Of a stretch of DNA of 64,000 bases, positions 41,699 through 50,174 are shown piece after piece; position 1 is the first letter of the stretch; each line of letters starts with the position of its first letter. This stretch comes from Algoriphagus aquimarinus (GTDB lineage Bacteria; Bacteroidota; Bacteroidia; Cytophagales; Cyclobacteriaceae). A program made the translations under genes and the position numbers. Where the stretch lies: positions 930,001 to 994,000 of the forward strand of contig NZ_VORW01000001.1 in NCBI RefSeq assembly GCF_007997215.1, read 5' to 3'. The notes below the pieces were generated by a model. The model worked only from the letters and a program-made list of their open reading frames with translations. It ran no database searches and was not told the origin of the DNA.

Positions 41699-42976
41699 AT
41701 GAAAAAATTTCTATTACTTATTTTTATCTCAATAGTATCAGTACTAATTGTTGATGCTCAGGAGTTCACACTAGATGCTGATATCCGACCGCGCTTCGAA
41801 TACAGACACGGTTTTGGAAGCCTTTTTCCAGATGATGCCAAAGCGGCAGCATTCGTCACACAGCGCTCAAGGCTGAATTTGGGATATCAAGACGAAAAAC
41901 TTCAAGTCTATTTCAGTGTGCAGGACGTCAGTACTTGGGGAGATACACAGCAGCTCAGTGCTGTAGATGGCAACGATTCCTTTAGCCTATTTCAAGCTTG
42001 GTTTCGTTATTCTTTTACTCCAAACTGGGCGATCAAACTTGGTCGACAGACCATTTCTTACGATGATCAACGAATCCTTGGGGAAGTGGATTGGACCATG
42101 CAAGGCAGATTTCATGATGCCGCAATGATTCAATATTCCAAGGACAAATTTAAGCTCGACCTCGCTTTTGCATACAATCAGGAGAATCAAAAAACTCTTG
42201 GGAGTGATTATGCAATTACTGGCTTTTTCTCCTACAAAGTCATGCAAATGGCGCACCTCACCAAGACATGGGATAAGGCTTCTTTCAGCTTTCTCTTTAT
42301 GAATAATGGTTTTCAGAAATACACCAGCGACCCTATTCCACAAACAGACGGCTTGTATTACAGACAAACTACGGGTACTTACTTTACTTTTCCACTGTCG
42401 GCTATTAGCGTGACGGGTTCGGCTTACTTGCAATCAGGTCAGGCAAATGCATCCACGGACATTTCTGCTTATCAGTATATGATAGAGGCCAAATACAAGC
42501 CGGGAAAAGTGGCTTTTATTCTGGGTTTTGAATCGCTGAGTGGAACAGATCAGGGGGGAGAAAGTAAGAACAAGTCCTTCTTTCCGCTATACGGAACAAA
42601 CCACAAATTCAATGGCTACATGGATTACTTCTATGTGGGAAATCATGCAAATAACGTAGGCTTGAATGATGTCTATGGAAAGGTGCAAGTCCCGACTGGC
42701 GAGAAATCAAACATCGCACTTAATGCACACTATTTCTCTGCAAATGCAGATTTGGCAAATGATCTGGGAAAGGGTTTGGGAACAGAATTCGATCTGGTTT
42801 TCTCTAAAAGTATTGCCAAATACATCAAAATGAATGTGGGCTATTCCCAGATGTTTGCCACTGAAAGTATGAGTGCGGTGAAAGGTGGAACAAGCTCAGA
42901 AAACACAAATAATTGGGGTTGGGTGCAGCTGATAGTCAATCCAAGATTGCTGACTTATAAGTTTAAAGAGGATTGA
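41699..42976 (+). CDS. outer-membrane porin, alginate-export family-like
   Basis: 425 residues with a signal peptide (MKKFLLLIFISIVSVLIVDA, then Q). The mature part looks like a 16-18 stranded barrel: FTLDADIRPRFEYRHGFG, VTQRSRLNLGYQDEKLQVYFSVQDVSTWGD, FRYSFTPNWAIKLGRQTISYDDQRILGEVDW and a C-terminal WVQLIVNPRLLTYKF. The RFEYR and GRQ motifs are usual for the Alginate_exp porin family. In this place, last in the nitrate island, it may serve as the outer-membrane channel for nitrate or nitrite; the family name does not imply alginate here. A candidate promoter at 41638-41669 suggests separate control. Confidence 0.8.
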   Translation: MKKFLLLIFISIVSVLIVDAQEFTLDADIRPRFEYRHGFGSLFPDDAKAAAFVTQRSRLNLGYQDEKLQVYFSVQDVSTWGDTQQLSAVDGNDSFSLFQAWFRYSFTPNWAIKLGRQTISYDDQRILGEVDWTMQGRFHDAAMIQYSKDKFKLDLAFAYNQENQKTLGSDYAITGFFSYKVMQMAHLTKTWDKASFSFLFMNNGFQKYTSDPIPQTDGLYYRQTTGTYFTFPLSAISVTGSAYLQSGQANASTDISAYQYMIEAKYKPGKVAFILGFESLSGTDQGGESKNKSFFPLYGTNHKFNGYMDYFYVGNHANNVGLNDVYGKVQVPTGEKSNIALNAHYFSANADLANDLGKGLGTEFDLVFSKSIAKYIKMNVGYSQMFATESMSAVKGGTSSENTNNWGWVQLIVNPRLLTYKFKED

Positions 42977-43030
42977 AAACTCAATTCAGTAACTTTTCAA
43001 TCACTTCCACTAGGATAGCGAGACGGGGAA

Positions 43031-43222
43031 TCAACCGATTTTCCCGTCTCCGTCAATGTCTCTGCCGGATTGCTCTTCCAGTATCTTAAGAGTTTTGATC
43101 AGTAATTCTCTGGTATGTGCTAATTCCCATTCCAGGTTTCTGACTCTGGCTTCGAGCGTTTCAGCTTTGGATTTATGATCTTGAATTTGGCTTTGCTGGA
43201 TAAGATTCCAAAATAGTCCCAT
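43031..43222 (-). CDS. small coiled-coil protein, unknown function
   Basis: 63 residues. The N-terminal MGLFWNLIQQSQIQDHKSKA is followed by a heptad-like region rich in L, E and R (about 20-50), and the chain ends SGRDIDGDGKIG, which recalls a single EF-hand-like calcium loop. It begins 20 bases after the S9 peptidase stop on the same strand, so it may be translated from that transcript. The last codons lie in a 31-base inverted repeat (43020-43050, arms GAGACGGG/CCCGTCTC). I do not know a family name. Coding is supported by the clear amphipathic pattern. Confidence 0.5.
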   Translation of the reverse strand: MGLFWNLIQQSQIQDHKSKAETLEARVRNLEWELAHTRELLIKTLKILEEQSGRDIDGDGKIG

Positions 43223-43242
43223 AGGTTATTTCAAATTACGTT

Positions 43243-45276
43243 TTACTTCTTCGTCAAATAATAGTTAAACCAACTCAGAATCGAAGCAGATTTACTCAAC
43301 AGCATGCTTGGGCGATCCACTAATCCGTGAGATGCATTTGGAATGCGCACCATAGCCGTTTCCACTCCCTGAAGCTTTAAGGCTGCATAAAACTGCTCCG
43401 ATTCTGCAAGTGGAGTGCGATAATCCGCTTCTCCTCCCAGCAGCATGGTTGGAGTGACCACATTTCCTACGAAAGTAATAGGGGAGCGCTTAGCATAATT
43501 TTCCGGCTCTTCCCATGGATTTCCCGGAAACCAATATTTAGTAAAAAAAGCAGGATTATCCGCATAGAGCACATGTGTGGACCAATTGATTACCGGCTTA
43601 GCTACCACTGCAGCTTTGAAGCGATCTGTTTTGCCTACTATCCAGGCCGTCAGCAATCCTCCTCCACTTCCACCAGTTACAAATAGATTAGTAGTGTCCA
43701 CATAGCCCTTCTCGATTAACGCATCTACTCCAGACATCAGATCTGCGTAATCATGATTTGGGTAATCGTGATGGATAGAATTTCCAAATTCCTGTCCATA
43801 TCCTGTACTTCCACGTGGATTGCTGTAAAGTACTACATAACCAGCTGCCGCATATTGTTGAATTTCATACGAAAATGAAGTGCCGTACATGGCAAATGGA
43901 CCTCCATGGATTTCTAGAATCATTGGATACTTTTTACTGGAGTCAAAGTTTGGAGGAGTAACGATCCAGCCCTGAATGTCTAATTGATCGTAGGAAGATT
44001 TCCACCACATTTCCTCCACCTTTCCTAGATTACGGTAAGAAAAAACATCGTCATTCACTGCCGTGATTCTTTTGACCTCACCATCTACCCAGACTGCCAA
44101 GTCAGCGGGATGATCCGTACCACCCAAAGTAAAGGCAAATCTCGTATTGTCAGACACAGTAAAATCTCCTGCATTGTAAGGCCTTCCTATATCCAGTCCG
44201 CCTAATCCTTCAACTACTGTTCGGATTTTTCCAGTGAGCGCTACATGCCCAATTTTAGTATCTCCTTTTTCGTCATATTGAAAATAAATTCCCTTACCAT
44301 TTGTCTCCCACTGTGCATTAGAAGCATCACGATCTAGGTCGGCAGTTAGGTTTTTTACCCCTGATCCGTCAAGATTCATCACATACAACTTATTTACTTG
44401 GTAGCCTTGATAGGTATCATCATTCCCTATGAAAGCAATCTGTGAACCATCAGGAGAAAGCACAGGATTGGAGTCAGGTCCAAAACGAGATGTCAATGCC
44501 TTTACTTTTCCATCGGAAAAGCTAAGCTGATATACTTCAGAATTACCAGGTTCTAATTCCTTTTTTTCATGAAGATTAGCTGAGAAAATTAGACTCTTTC
44601 CATCCTTTGTCCAACTTGGGTTTCCATAGTCATTATCATCGAAAGTCCATTGATGCGCAGATCCACCGTCGAGTCCTAAGGTAAATATCTGACGATTTCC
44701 AGGCTTGGTATATCCTCCTCCATCACTTCGGTAATTCATTTCATCGATGAAAATAGGCGCGTCATTCCATGTCGCTCCAGCTGGCTTAGCGGGTATCTTC
44801 AACAAAGATTTTGGAGTACTTGGGACAAACTGTGTAAATGCAAGTTGCTTATCATCTGCAGACCATGAAACTGCGCCTGGAGGAGTAGCTGAATTCGTCA
44901 ATGCCACCGACTCACGTGTATCCAAGTAGACAACAAAAAGCTTTGTTTTATCATCCTGCTGATTGGAATGGTAGGCTATTTTTGTTCCATCATTTGACCA
45001 AGTTGGATTTGAATTCCGCTGATTTCCCTGAGTCAGAGGACGGTTTTGTGTGCCGTCTATATTCGTCATCCAGATATTGGAATAGTCGCGATCTGTCATC
45101 ACATCTTTGAAGTTCCGGACGTAGACAACCTTAGTCCCATCTGGAGAAATCTCTGGATTAGAGATGTATTCCAGATCAAAAAGATCCAATAGTTCCAGAT
45201 TGGTTTTTTGCTGGGAAAATGTATTCCCACACATCAAAAAAGTAATTACAAATAGTAGTACAAGTTTAGTCTTCAT
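43243..45276 (-). CDS. S9 family prolyl-oligopeptidase-like peptidase, exported
   Basis: 677 residues with a signal peptide (MKTKLVLLFVITFLMCGNTFS). A WD40-like/TolB-type beta-propeller (about 30-400) has repeated patterns such as NPEISPDGTKVVYVR and NPTWSNDGTKIAYHS. A C-terminal alpha/beta hydrolase (about 410-677) carries nucleophile S537 in TGGSGGG, the acid in GGEADYRTP (about D617) and His in NASHGLVDR (about H650). Members cleave short peptides, often as dipeptidyl or acylaminoacyl peptidases. It is probably periplasmic. The nearby permease and gamma-glutamyltransferase hint at peptide and amino-acid use but are separate units. Confidence 0.92.
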   Translation of the reverse strand: MKTKLVLLFVITFLMCGNTFSQQKTNLELLDLFDLEYISNPEISPDGTKVVYVRNFKDVMTDRDYSNIWMTNIDGTQNRPLTQGNQRNSNPTWSNDGTKIAYHSNQQDDKTKLFVVYLDTRESVALTNSATPPGAVSWSADDKQLAFTQFVPSTPKSLLKIPAKPAGATWNDAPIFIDEMNYRSDGGGYTKPGNRQIFTLGLDGGSAHQWTFDDNDYGNPSWTKDGKSLIFSANLHEKKELEPGNSEVYQLSFSDGKVKALTSRFGPDSNPVLSPDGSQIAFIGNDDTYQGYQVNKLYVMNLDGSGVKNLTADLDRDASNAQWETNGKGIYFQYDEKGDTKIGHVALTGKIRTVVEGLGGLDIGRPYNAGDFTVSDNTRFAFTLGGTDHPADLAVWVDGEVKRITAVNDDVFSYRNLGKVEEMWWKSSYDQLDIQGWIVTPPNFDSSKKYPMILEIHGGPFAMYGTSFSYEIQQYAAAGYVVLYSNPRGSTGYGQEFGNSIHHDYPNHDYADLMSGVDALIEKGYVDTTNLFVTGGSGGGLLTAWIVGKTDRFKAAVVAKPVINWSTHVLYADNPAFFTKYWFPGNPWEEPENYAKRSPITFVGNVVTPTMLLGGEADYRTPLAESEQFYAALKLQGVETAMVRIPNASHGLVDRPSMLLSKSASILSWFNYYLTKK

Positions 45277-45316
45277 AGTAAAGTGAATTAACAGTCATGA
45301 ATTTTAATGTGATTTG

Positions 45317-46615
45317 CTATTTTTTGCCCTTTGAAACAGCTTTTACCAAAAAGTAAATCAGTGTCAGAACTACAATAAATACTAGTATCCCGATCTTTTC
45401 ATATCCTGTCAGGTTAGATAGGAAAAAGAGAATAATTCCAGCCGAAAGGATTGGAACAGTGTAGCCAAAAGGTATTTTGAAATTTCCGGAATCGGTATTA
45501 TCCATCTTTCTCAGCTTGATTACTGATAGGGCTACGCCAAAATATACCAGCAGCATACTTGCTGAAGCGATGACTGCCAACTGCCGAAATCCTCCCACTG
45601 CTGCTAGGGTAAAACCAATTCCAGCATAAAGCAAAATCGCCAAATAAGGAGTTTTGAACCTAGGGTGAATAGATGCCAACTTGTCTAGTGGAATAACTCG
45701 GTCACTTGCCAAACCAAATAATACTCTCGGCAAATTCAATATTTCCCCACTCAGCATCCCAAACATAGAAACTCCTGCGGTGACTAGTAGCAAGGTGTAG
45801 CCTATCGGTCCAAAAACGATATTTGCGACGGATGCCAAAGGAGCTTCCTTGAAATCTGGTAATTGGTCTCCCAAAACTCCCTGCGCTGCAGTCTGTATAA
45901 GAATATAAAGGATCAAGACGAAGGTGATTCCTATGAAAATGGCTTTTGGAACTGTCTTCTGAGGGTCTTTGATCTCTCCTCCTACAGTTAATCCGGCATC
46001 TCCACCCTGAAAAGCGAAGAATAAGATCAGAGAAGCAGCGCCGAAATTCTTGAAAGAAGGAGCATTCTCTATATATAAATTAGCCAGCGAAACGTCTTTC
46101 CAACTGAAGAATATCAGGAGTATCAGAGGTGTTAATTTGGCTACAGTATTGATTTTCACTAAGCCAATTCCTTGCTTGACTCCGATGACATTGAGGTAAG
46201 CTAATCCACCAAAAATCAAAAACAAGAGTAAAACGCGGATGATTTGATTTGTAAAAACCGGAAAGGCTAATCCTATTAATTCTACCAGAGCATTTGCAAC
46301 GGCGGCATCTGAAAAAGCAGATCCCATCACCATGAATACCGCTGCTAAAAAGCCCGTGTAAGGACCAAAAGCTGTCTCCACATACGCATAAGCTCCTCCT
46401 GATCTCGTTACTTTGCTTCCTGCCTCTGCGAAACACAGCATCACCAAAGCAATCAAAAACCCACAGAATAGATAAACAAAGATTCCTGAGGCACCCATGA
46501 TTTCGGCGACAATGGCCGGCAAAACAAAGATTCCTGCACCGACGATGATATTTACTATGTTAGCAGAGAGTCCCCATACACCGATCTCTCTTCTTAAGCC
46601 TGTATCTTTTTCCAC
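45317..46615 (-). CDS. APC-superfamily amino-acid permease
   Basis: 432 residues with about twelve hydrophobic segments. The N-terminus GLRREIGVWGLSANIVNIIVGAGIFVLPA contains the GAGIF substrate-site motif of APC transporters. SGGAYAYVETAFGPYTGFLAA (helix 3) and FFAFQGGDAGLTVGGEIKDPQKTVPKA (helix 6) are also typical. It imports or exchanges an amino acid across the inner membrane; the substrate cannot be predicted. It lies between the S9 peptidase and the gamma-glutamyltransferase genes on the same strand, 40 bases before the former. Confidence 0.88.
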   Translation of the reverse strand: MEKDTGLRREIGVWGLSANIVNIIVGAGIFVLPAIVAEIMGASGIFVYLFCGFLIALVMLCFAEAGSKVTRSGGAYAYVETAFGPYTGFLAAVFMVMGSAFSDAAVANALVELIGLAFPVFTNQIIRVLLLFLIFGGLAYLNVIGVKQGIGLVKINTVAKLTPLILLIFFSWKDVSLANLYIENAPSFKNFGAASLILFFAFQGGDAGLTVGGEIKDPQKTVPKAIFIGITFVLILYILIQTAAQGVLGDQLPDFKEAPLASVANIVFGPIGYTLLLVTAGVSMFGMLSGEILNLPRVLFGLASDRVIPLDKLASIHPRFKTPYLAILLYAGIGFTLAAVGGFRQLAVIASASMLLVYFGVALSVIKLRKMDNTDSGNFKIPFGYTVPILSAGIILFFLSNLTGYEKIGILVFIVVLTLIYFLVKAVSKGKK

Positions 46616-46693
46616 GATTATATTTTATTCATTGTAATTCCGCTACTATAAAGACTAAACTAATAGATGATTTGAGAATTTCCTTGGTATTGT

Positions 46694-46800
46694 GGCCACT
46701 TCGGTCTCCTGTCCTCCCCGCCTGCAATTCGGGCAGGGGTCTTCCTGCCGGGTAAGCAAAGAAATTTTGGTGACTGGCATTATTTCGGATGATTCTATTA
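46694..46800. repeat. dispersed intergenic repeat, copy 2, with nested hairpin
   Basis: Related to 36212-36298 (GGCCACTTCGGTCTCC, AAGCAAAGAAATTTTGG, ACTGGCAT). Compared with copy 1 it contains an additional CCCGCCTGCAATTCGGGCAGG-type hairpin (46717-46737) and a nearby CCTGCCGGG. Its last bases overlap the gamma-glutamyltransferase stop codon (46798-46800), so the repeat may have set the end of that gene. Confidence 0.6.
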
Positions 46801-48495
46801 ATATCCTCTCGCTCCGCCATCTTCACTGGAAGAATCAGAAGCGCCTGTGTATAGTTTGGTGGATGCATCGTAGGTAATACCCATCAGCACGCCAATATTA
46901 GTAGTCGGTCTGAGTGTATGTCCCATTTTCTGAAGTGCATTTCTGGTGTCTGGAGAAAGTAGATTGTGTTCATATAAGATCACATCCGGCAGCCACTGAT
47001 GATGGATTTTCATGGCTTCAATAGCTCTATCGACGCGCATATCATAAGCCAAGACATTCAGCACCGTTTGGAAAACCGTGTTGATGATTGTTCTCCCTCC
47101 TGGGCTACCGATCACTAGGTAAGGCTTTCCGTCTTTCGCCACTATTGTCGGCGTCATGCTGGAAAGCATTCGTTTTTCTGGAGAAACCAGATTCGGATCG
47201 GAACCGATTTGCCCAGTTGTAGTTGTCTTACCAGGAACAGGGTTGAAGTCTCCCATTTCATTGTTGAAAATAAAGCCCAATTTATCCGATCCCATTTTTA
47301 CTCCATAAGAATTTTCCAAGGTATAGGTCATCGAGATAGCATTACCATCTTTGTCCACTACAGAAAAATGGGTGGTGTTGTCACCGCCGTAAGGATGTCC
47401 AAACTGTGCAGGATCAGAAATGGAAGCTTTGTTCATGTCCAGATTTTCAAATCGCTTTTTTGCAAAATCCTTCGAAAGCAATTTATCCAATGGCATTTCA
47501 GGATTGAAATCAGGATCTCCCAAGTGCTCAGCTCGATCTGCAAATGCTCTTCTCATGGCCTCAGCGACTAAGTGAACATAAGCTGTAGAATTGAATTCTA
47601 CTTCGGTGATATTAGCTTCCTCCATCAGATTCATCATCTCGATCAGCGCAACTCCGCCTGAACTTGGTGGAGGCATGGAATAAATATCGTAGCCATTGAA
47701 AGTTCCCGTTACTGGTTCACGCTCCACCGCCTCATATTTCTCTAAATCTTCTTTGGTGATGATTCCACCATTGGCTTTCATATAATCCTCTATTTCCTGA
47801 GCGACCTCACCTTTATAGAACCCATCACGACCATGCTTCTGGATCAGTTTCAGAGTTTTGGCTAAGGCAGGCTGCTTCCAAGTTTCGCCAGGTTTTACAA
47901 TTTCACCGTTTTCTCCTCGGAAATAATTTTTCATGATATCCTCTGAAGGGTCACGATCTGATACTCTCACGGCTGCATTATAAAGACCGAAAGTCATAGT
48001 AAATCCTTTTTTTGCAAGTTCGACTGATGGTTTAACCAAATCGGACCAAGGTAGTTTCCCGTATTTTTGATGTGCCTGATAAAGCCCCGCCACAGTCCCT
48101 GGTACCCCTACAGCCAACAGTCCTTTATGGTTTGAATTGTCTTTTATCTCACCCTTTTCATCAAGGAACATGGTTGGACTTGCTGCCAAAGGGGCTTTCT
48201 CACGAAAATCGAATGTGGTCACATCTCCCGTTGATTTCATGAAAACCATAAAACCTCCTCCACCAATATTCCCTGCTTCGGGGTGAGTGACTTCCAGTGC
48301 GAAAGCCGTAGCGATTGCTGCGTCGACAGCATTTCCTCCCTTTTTCAAAATATCAACTCCTACTTGCGAAGCGATGACATTATCTGAGACGACCATTCCA
48401 TTTTCTGCAATGGTTTGGGCATTTACTGAACTGATTAAAAATAGGAGTAGCAATGAAAAGCCAAATGCTACATTTTTAGTAAGGATGTTTTTCAT
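46798..48495 (-). CDS. ggt: gamma-glutamyltransferase
   Basis: 565 residues from the ATG at 48495, which gives a signal peptide (MKNILTKNVAFGFSLLLLFLISSVNA, then Q). An ATG at 48591 would add 32 unlikely residues. It is an Ntn-hydrolase made as a proenzyme: large subunit with GGNAVDAAIATAFALEVTHPEAGNIGGGGFMV, nucleophile at the processing site DNTTHFSV (first Thr, T374), and small subunit with MLSSMTPTIV and GSPGGRTIINTV. It hydrolyses glutathione and other gamma-glutamyl compounds in the periplasm. Its end lies in a dispersed repeat. The C-terminus (GASDSSSEDGGARGY) is normal in character. Confidence 0.95.
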   Translation of the reverse strand: MKNILTKNVAFGFSLLLLFLISSVNAQTIAENGMVVSDNVIASQVGVDILKKGGNAVDAAIATAFALEVTHPEAGNIGGGGFMVFMKSTGDVTTFDFREKAPLAASPTMFLDEKGEIKDNSNHKGLLAVGVPGTVAGLYQAHQKYGKLPWSDLVKPSVELAKKGFTMTFGLYNAAVRVSDRDPSEDIMKNYFRGENGEIVKPGETWKQPALAKTLKLIQKHGRDGFYKGEVAQEIEDYMKANGGIITKEDLEKYEAVEREPVTGTFNGYDIYSMPPPSSGGVALIEMMNLMEEANITEVEFNSTAYVHLVAEAMRRAFADRAEHLGDPDFNPEMPLDKLLSKDFAKKRFENLDMNKASISDPAQFGHPYGGDNTTHFSVVDKDGNAISMTYTLENSYGVKMGSDKLGFIFNNEMGDFNPVPGKTTTTGQIGSDPNLVSPEKRMLSSMTPTIVAKDGKPYLVIGSPGGRTIINTVFQTVLNVLAYDMRVDRAIEAMKIHHQWLPDVILYEHNLLSPDTRNALQKMGHTLRPTTNIGVLMGITYDASTKLYTGASDSSSEDGGARGY

Positions 48496-48623
48496 ATGAT
48501 TAAAGTTGGTAGTGAAAGTGGTTTTAGTAAAATTAAGAGAAAATACCACATCAATACCAAGAGTTCTGATAAGCGGAAATAGGCTGGTCAATTGAAGACC
48601 AGCAGTTAAAAAAAAAGTAGAAA

Positions 48624-49382
48624 TTATTTCTGAGTCTTTATTGTGGACAGTCTGTGATTAACCACTATCCGCACAATATCTCTATTGAAATAGGCTCCAT
48701 TTTGACGCTGATTTATCCATTTTTGATAGGTGGCTTCCACGTTCAAAAATGGAGAAATAGACAGACCTAAACCTGCAATTATTCGATTTTGGTCAAAGGT
48801 GTATGAAATCTTTTTACCCGCCTGAACCATCAGTTCATCTCCTGCAATCACCTTCAGCACTTGATTTTCATTGATCTTCCAAATAGGGTAGGATGCCAAA
48901 ATGCGATAGCGGAATCTGAAACCTCCGAAATAATAACCATTTGCCAAACCTGTCTTTTCTAAGTTCAGCTTATGAAAATATCGAGCTTCAGCCCGATAAC
49001 GATGATCTATCGTGAGCTTTTCAAACTTCTGTTTGTAGGCCATTTCGATATGAGCTCTAAGTTCAGGCTCTACCAAATCCAGTTCTGAACGGGGATTGTT
49101 GGGGCTTTGAAAAAAGGTTGCAAAACCTGCAGATACTTCCCATCCGCTTTGTCCTAACTTTCGGTGTACGTGTGTTCTCAGTGACAACTGTTGCTGAGCA
49201 AATGGATGAATAAAATGTCGCTCCTGGACTTCTGCTCCTACAGACCAATTCTCATCAATCGGGAGGGTAAGAAAATACCCGTACCAGATAAGTTGCTGAT
49301 GAGTCACATCTTTCTGAGCTATAGAAGCCTGAGGTAAAAAGCTCATTAAAAGAAAAATAGAAGTGTAAGTAATTGCTTTCAA
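48624..49382 (-). CDS. DUF2490 family outer-membrane-like protein
   Basis: 252 residues with a signal peptide (MKAITYTSIFLLMSFLPQASIA, then Q). The mature domain shows the DUF2490 pattern (HQQLIWYGYFLTLPIDENWSVGAEVQERHF, ELRAHIEMAYKQKF, DHRYRAEARYF, YRFRYRILASYPI-like strands), consistent with a beta-barrel of about twelve strands ending VVNHRLSTIK. It is a common Bacteroidetes family without a known function. It is a single gene upstream of, and on the same strand as, the gamma-glutamyltransferase gene. Confidence 0.75.
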   Translation of the reverse strand: MKAITYTSIFLLMSFLPQASIAQKDVTHQQLIWYGYFLTLPIDENWSVGAEVQERHFIHPFAQQQLSLRTHVHRKLGQSGWEVSAGFATFFQSPNNPRSELDLVEPELRAHIEMAYKQKFEKLTIDHRYRAEARYFHKLNLEKTGLANGYYFGGFRFRYRILASYPIWKINENQVLKVIAGDELMVQAGKKISYTFDQNRIIAGLGLSISPFLNVEATYQKWINQRQNGAYFNRDIVRIVVNHRLSTIKTQK

Positions 49383-49572
49383 GCCTATGAGTTAAGCTGC
49401 AATTTTACGCTAAATCCTAGTAATTTAATAGGGTAATAAAAAAATATTTATTTGACTTAAAATTGCATCGTTCTGGCCTTAGGAAGTTCCTAGGTACAGT
49501 AAACCTATATCAGTATTTAATATCTATATGTAAACTCTTTTAGTTAGAGTTATAGTGTTCCAAATGAGCTAT

Positions 49573-49605
49573 TCCCCCTTTACAAAGGGGGCTAGGGGGA
49601 TTTAC
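49573..49605. repeat. G/C-run intergenic repeat (CCCCCTTTACAAAGGGGG type)
   Basis: The 317-base gap between DUF2490 and the cupin gene contains a CCCCCTT/AAGGGGG hairpin followed by CTAGGGGGATT. This word type is a widespread intergenic repeat in many bacteria as I recall; only one copy was seen here. The rest of the gap is AT-rich and shows nothing else. Confidence 0.5.
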
Positions 49606-49699
49606 TTAAATAAACTTCTTTGAATCCCTTTTTTATCATCCAAATCATCGATGAAAAAGTTTAATTCGTTGATTACGTAGCTGATATTTTTCTTCACAT

Positions 49700-50059
49700 C
49701 TAGATTTTTTCAAACTTATCCACAGTCAAATCTGATTTGACATCACCTGTGTGTTTGGTGCTTTGAGGCTCGAAAAGCAGAACCCAAGCTTCCTCCTCGG
49801 CTACGGGTCTGTGCTCAACTCCTCGCGGTACGACCAGCATTTCCCCTTCGTTCAGCGTGACGCTTTCTCCTTCAAAATCAATCTTGAGCGATCCCTTCAC
49901 AATCAGAAAAAGCTCGTCTTCATCTGTATGATTATGCCAGACAAACTCACCTTTCACTTTTGCCAGCTTCACATCCTGGCCATTCAGTTCTCCAATGATT
50001 TTTGGAGTCCAGAGCTCTTTAATCAAATCAAACTTTTCGTTAATATTTACCTTTTTCAT
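49700..50059 (-). CDS. single-domain cupin protein
   Basis: 119 residues. One cupin barrel with metal-site motif 1 WHNHTDEDELFLIVKGSLKIDFE (H42, H44, E49) and motif 2 VPRGVEHRPVA (His near residue 84). This is the compact form of small cupins often annotated as mannose-6-phosphate isomerase-like. The substrate or metal is not known. It is a single gene with about 115 bases to the ATPase gene upstream. Confidence 0.8.
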   Translation of the reverse strand: MKKVNINEKFDLIKELWTPKIIGELNGQDVKLAKVKGEFVWHNHTDEDELFLIVKGSLKIDFEGESVTLNEGEMLVVPRGVEHRPVAEEEAWVLLFEPQSTKHTGDVKSDLTVDKFEKI

Positions 50060-50174
50060 AGTCCCGATTTTACTTGAAACATTTTACTTCTTACTACTTA
50101 CAAACCTTACTATTTACTAGATTCTTACTTTCAGCCACATGGGTCACCCGACATCTCACAACTAGCATATATTT

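Noticed and set aside
41987-42433. A 148-codon minus-strand frame inside the porin gene
   Set aside because: Antisense to a clear beta-barrel gene; composition does not look like a real protein.
41699-42976. Role in alginate export
   Set aside because: Only the porin family name suggests it; no alginate synthesis genes are near and the context is nitrate assimilation.
43020-43050. Intrinsic terminator between the porin and the small coiled-coil gene
   Set aside because: The inverted repeat is strong but no T-run follows on either strand.
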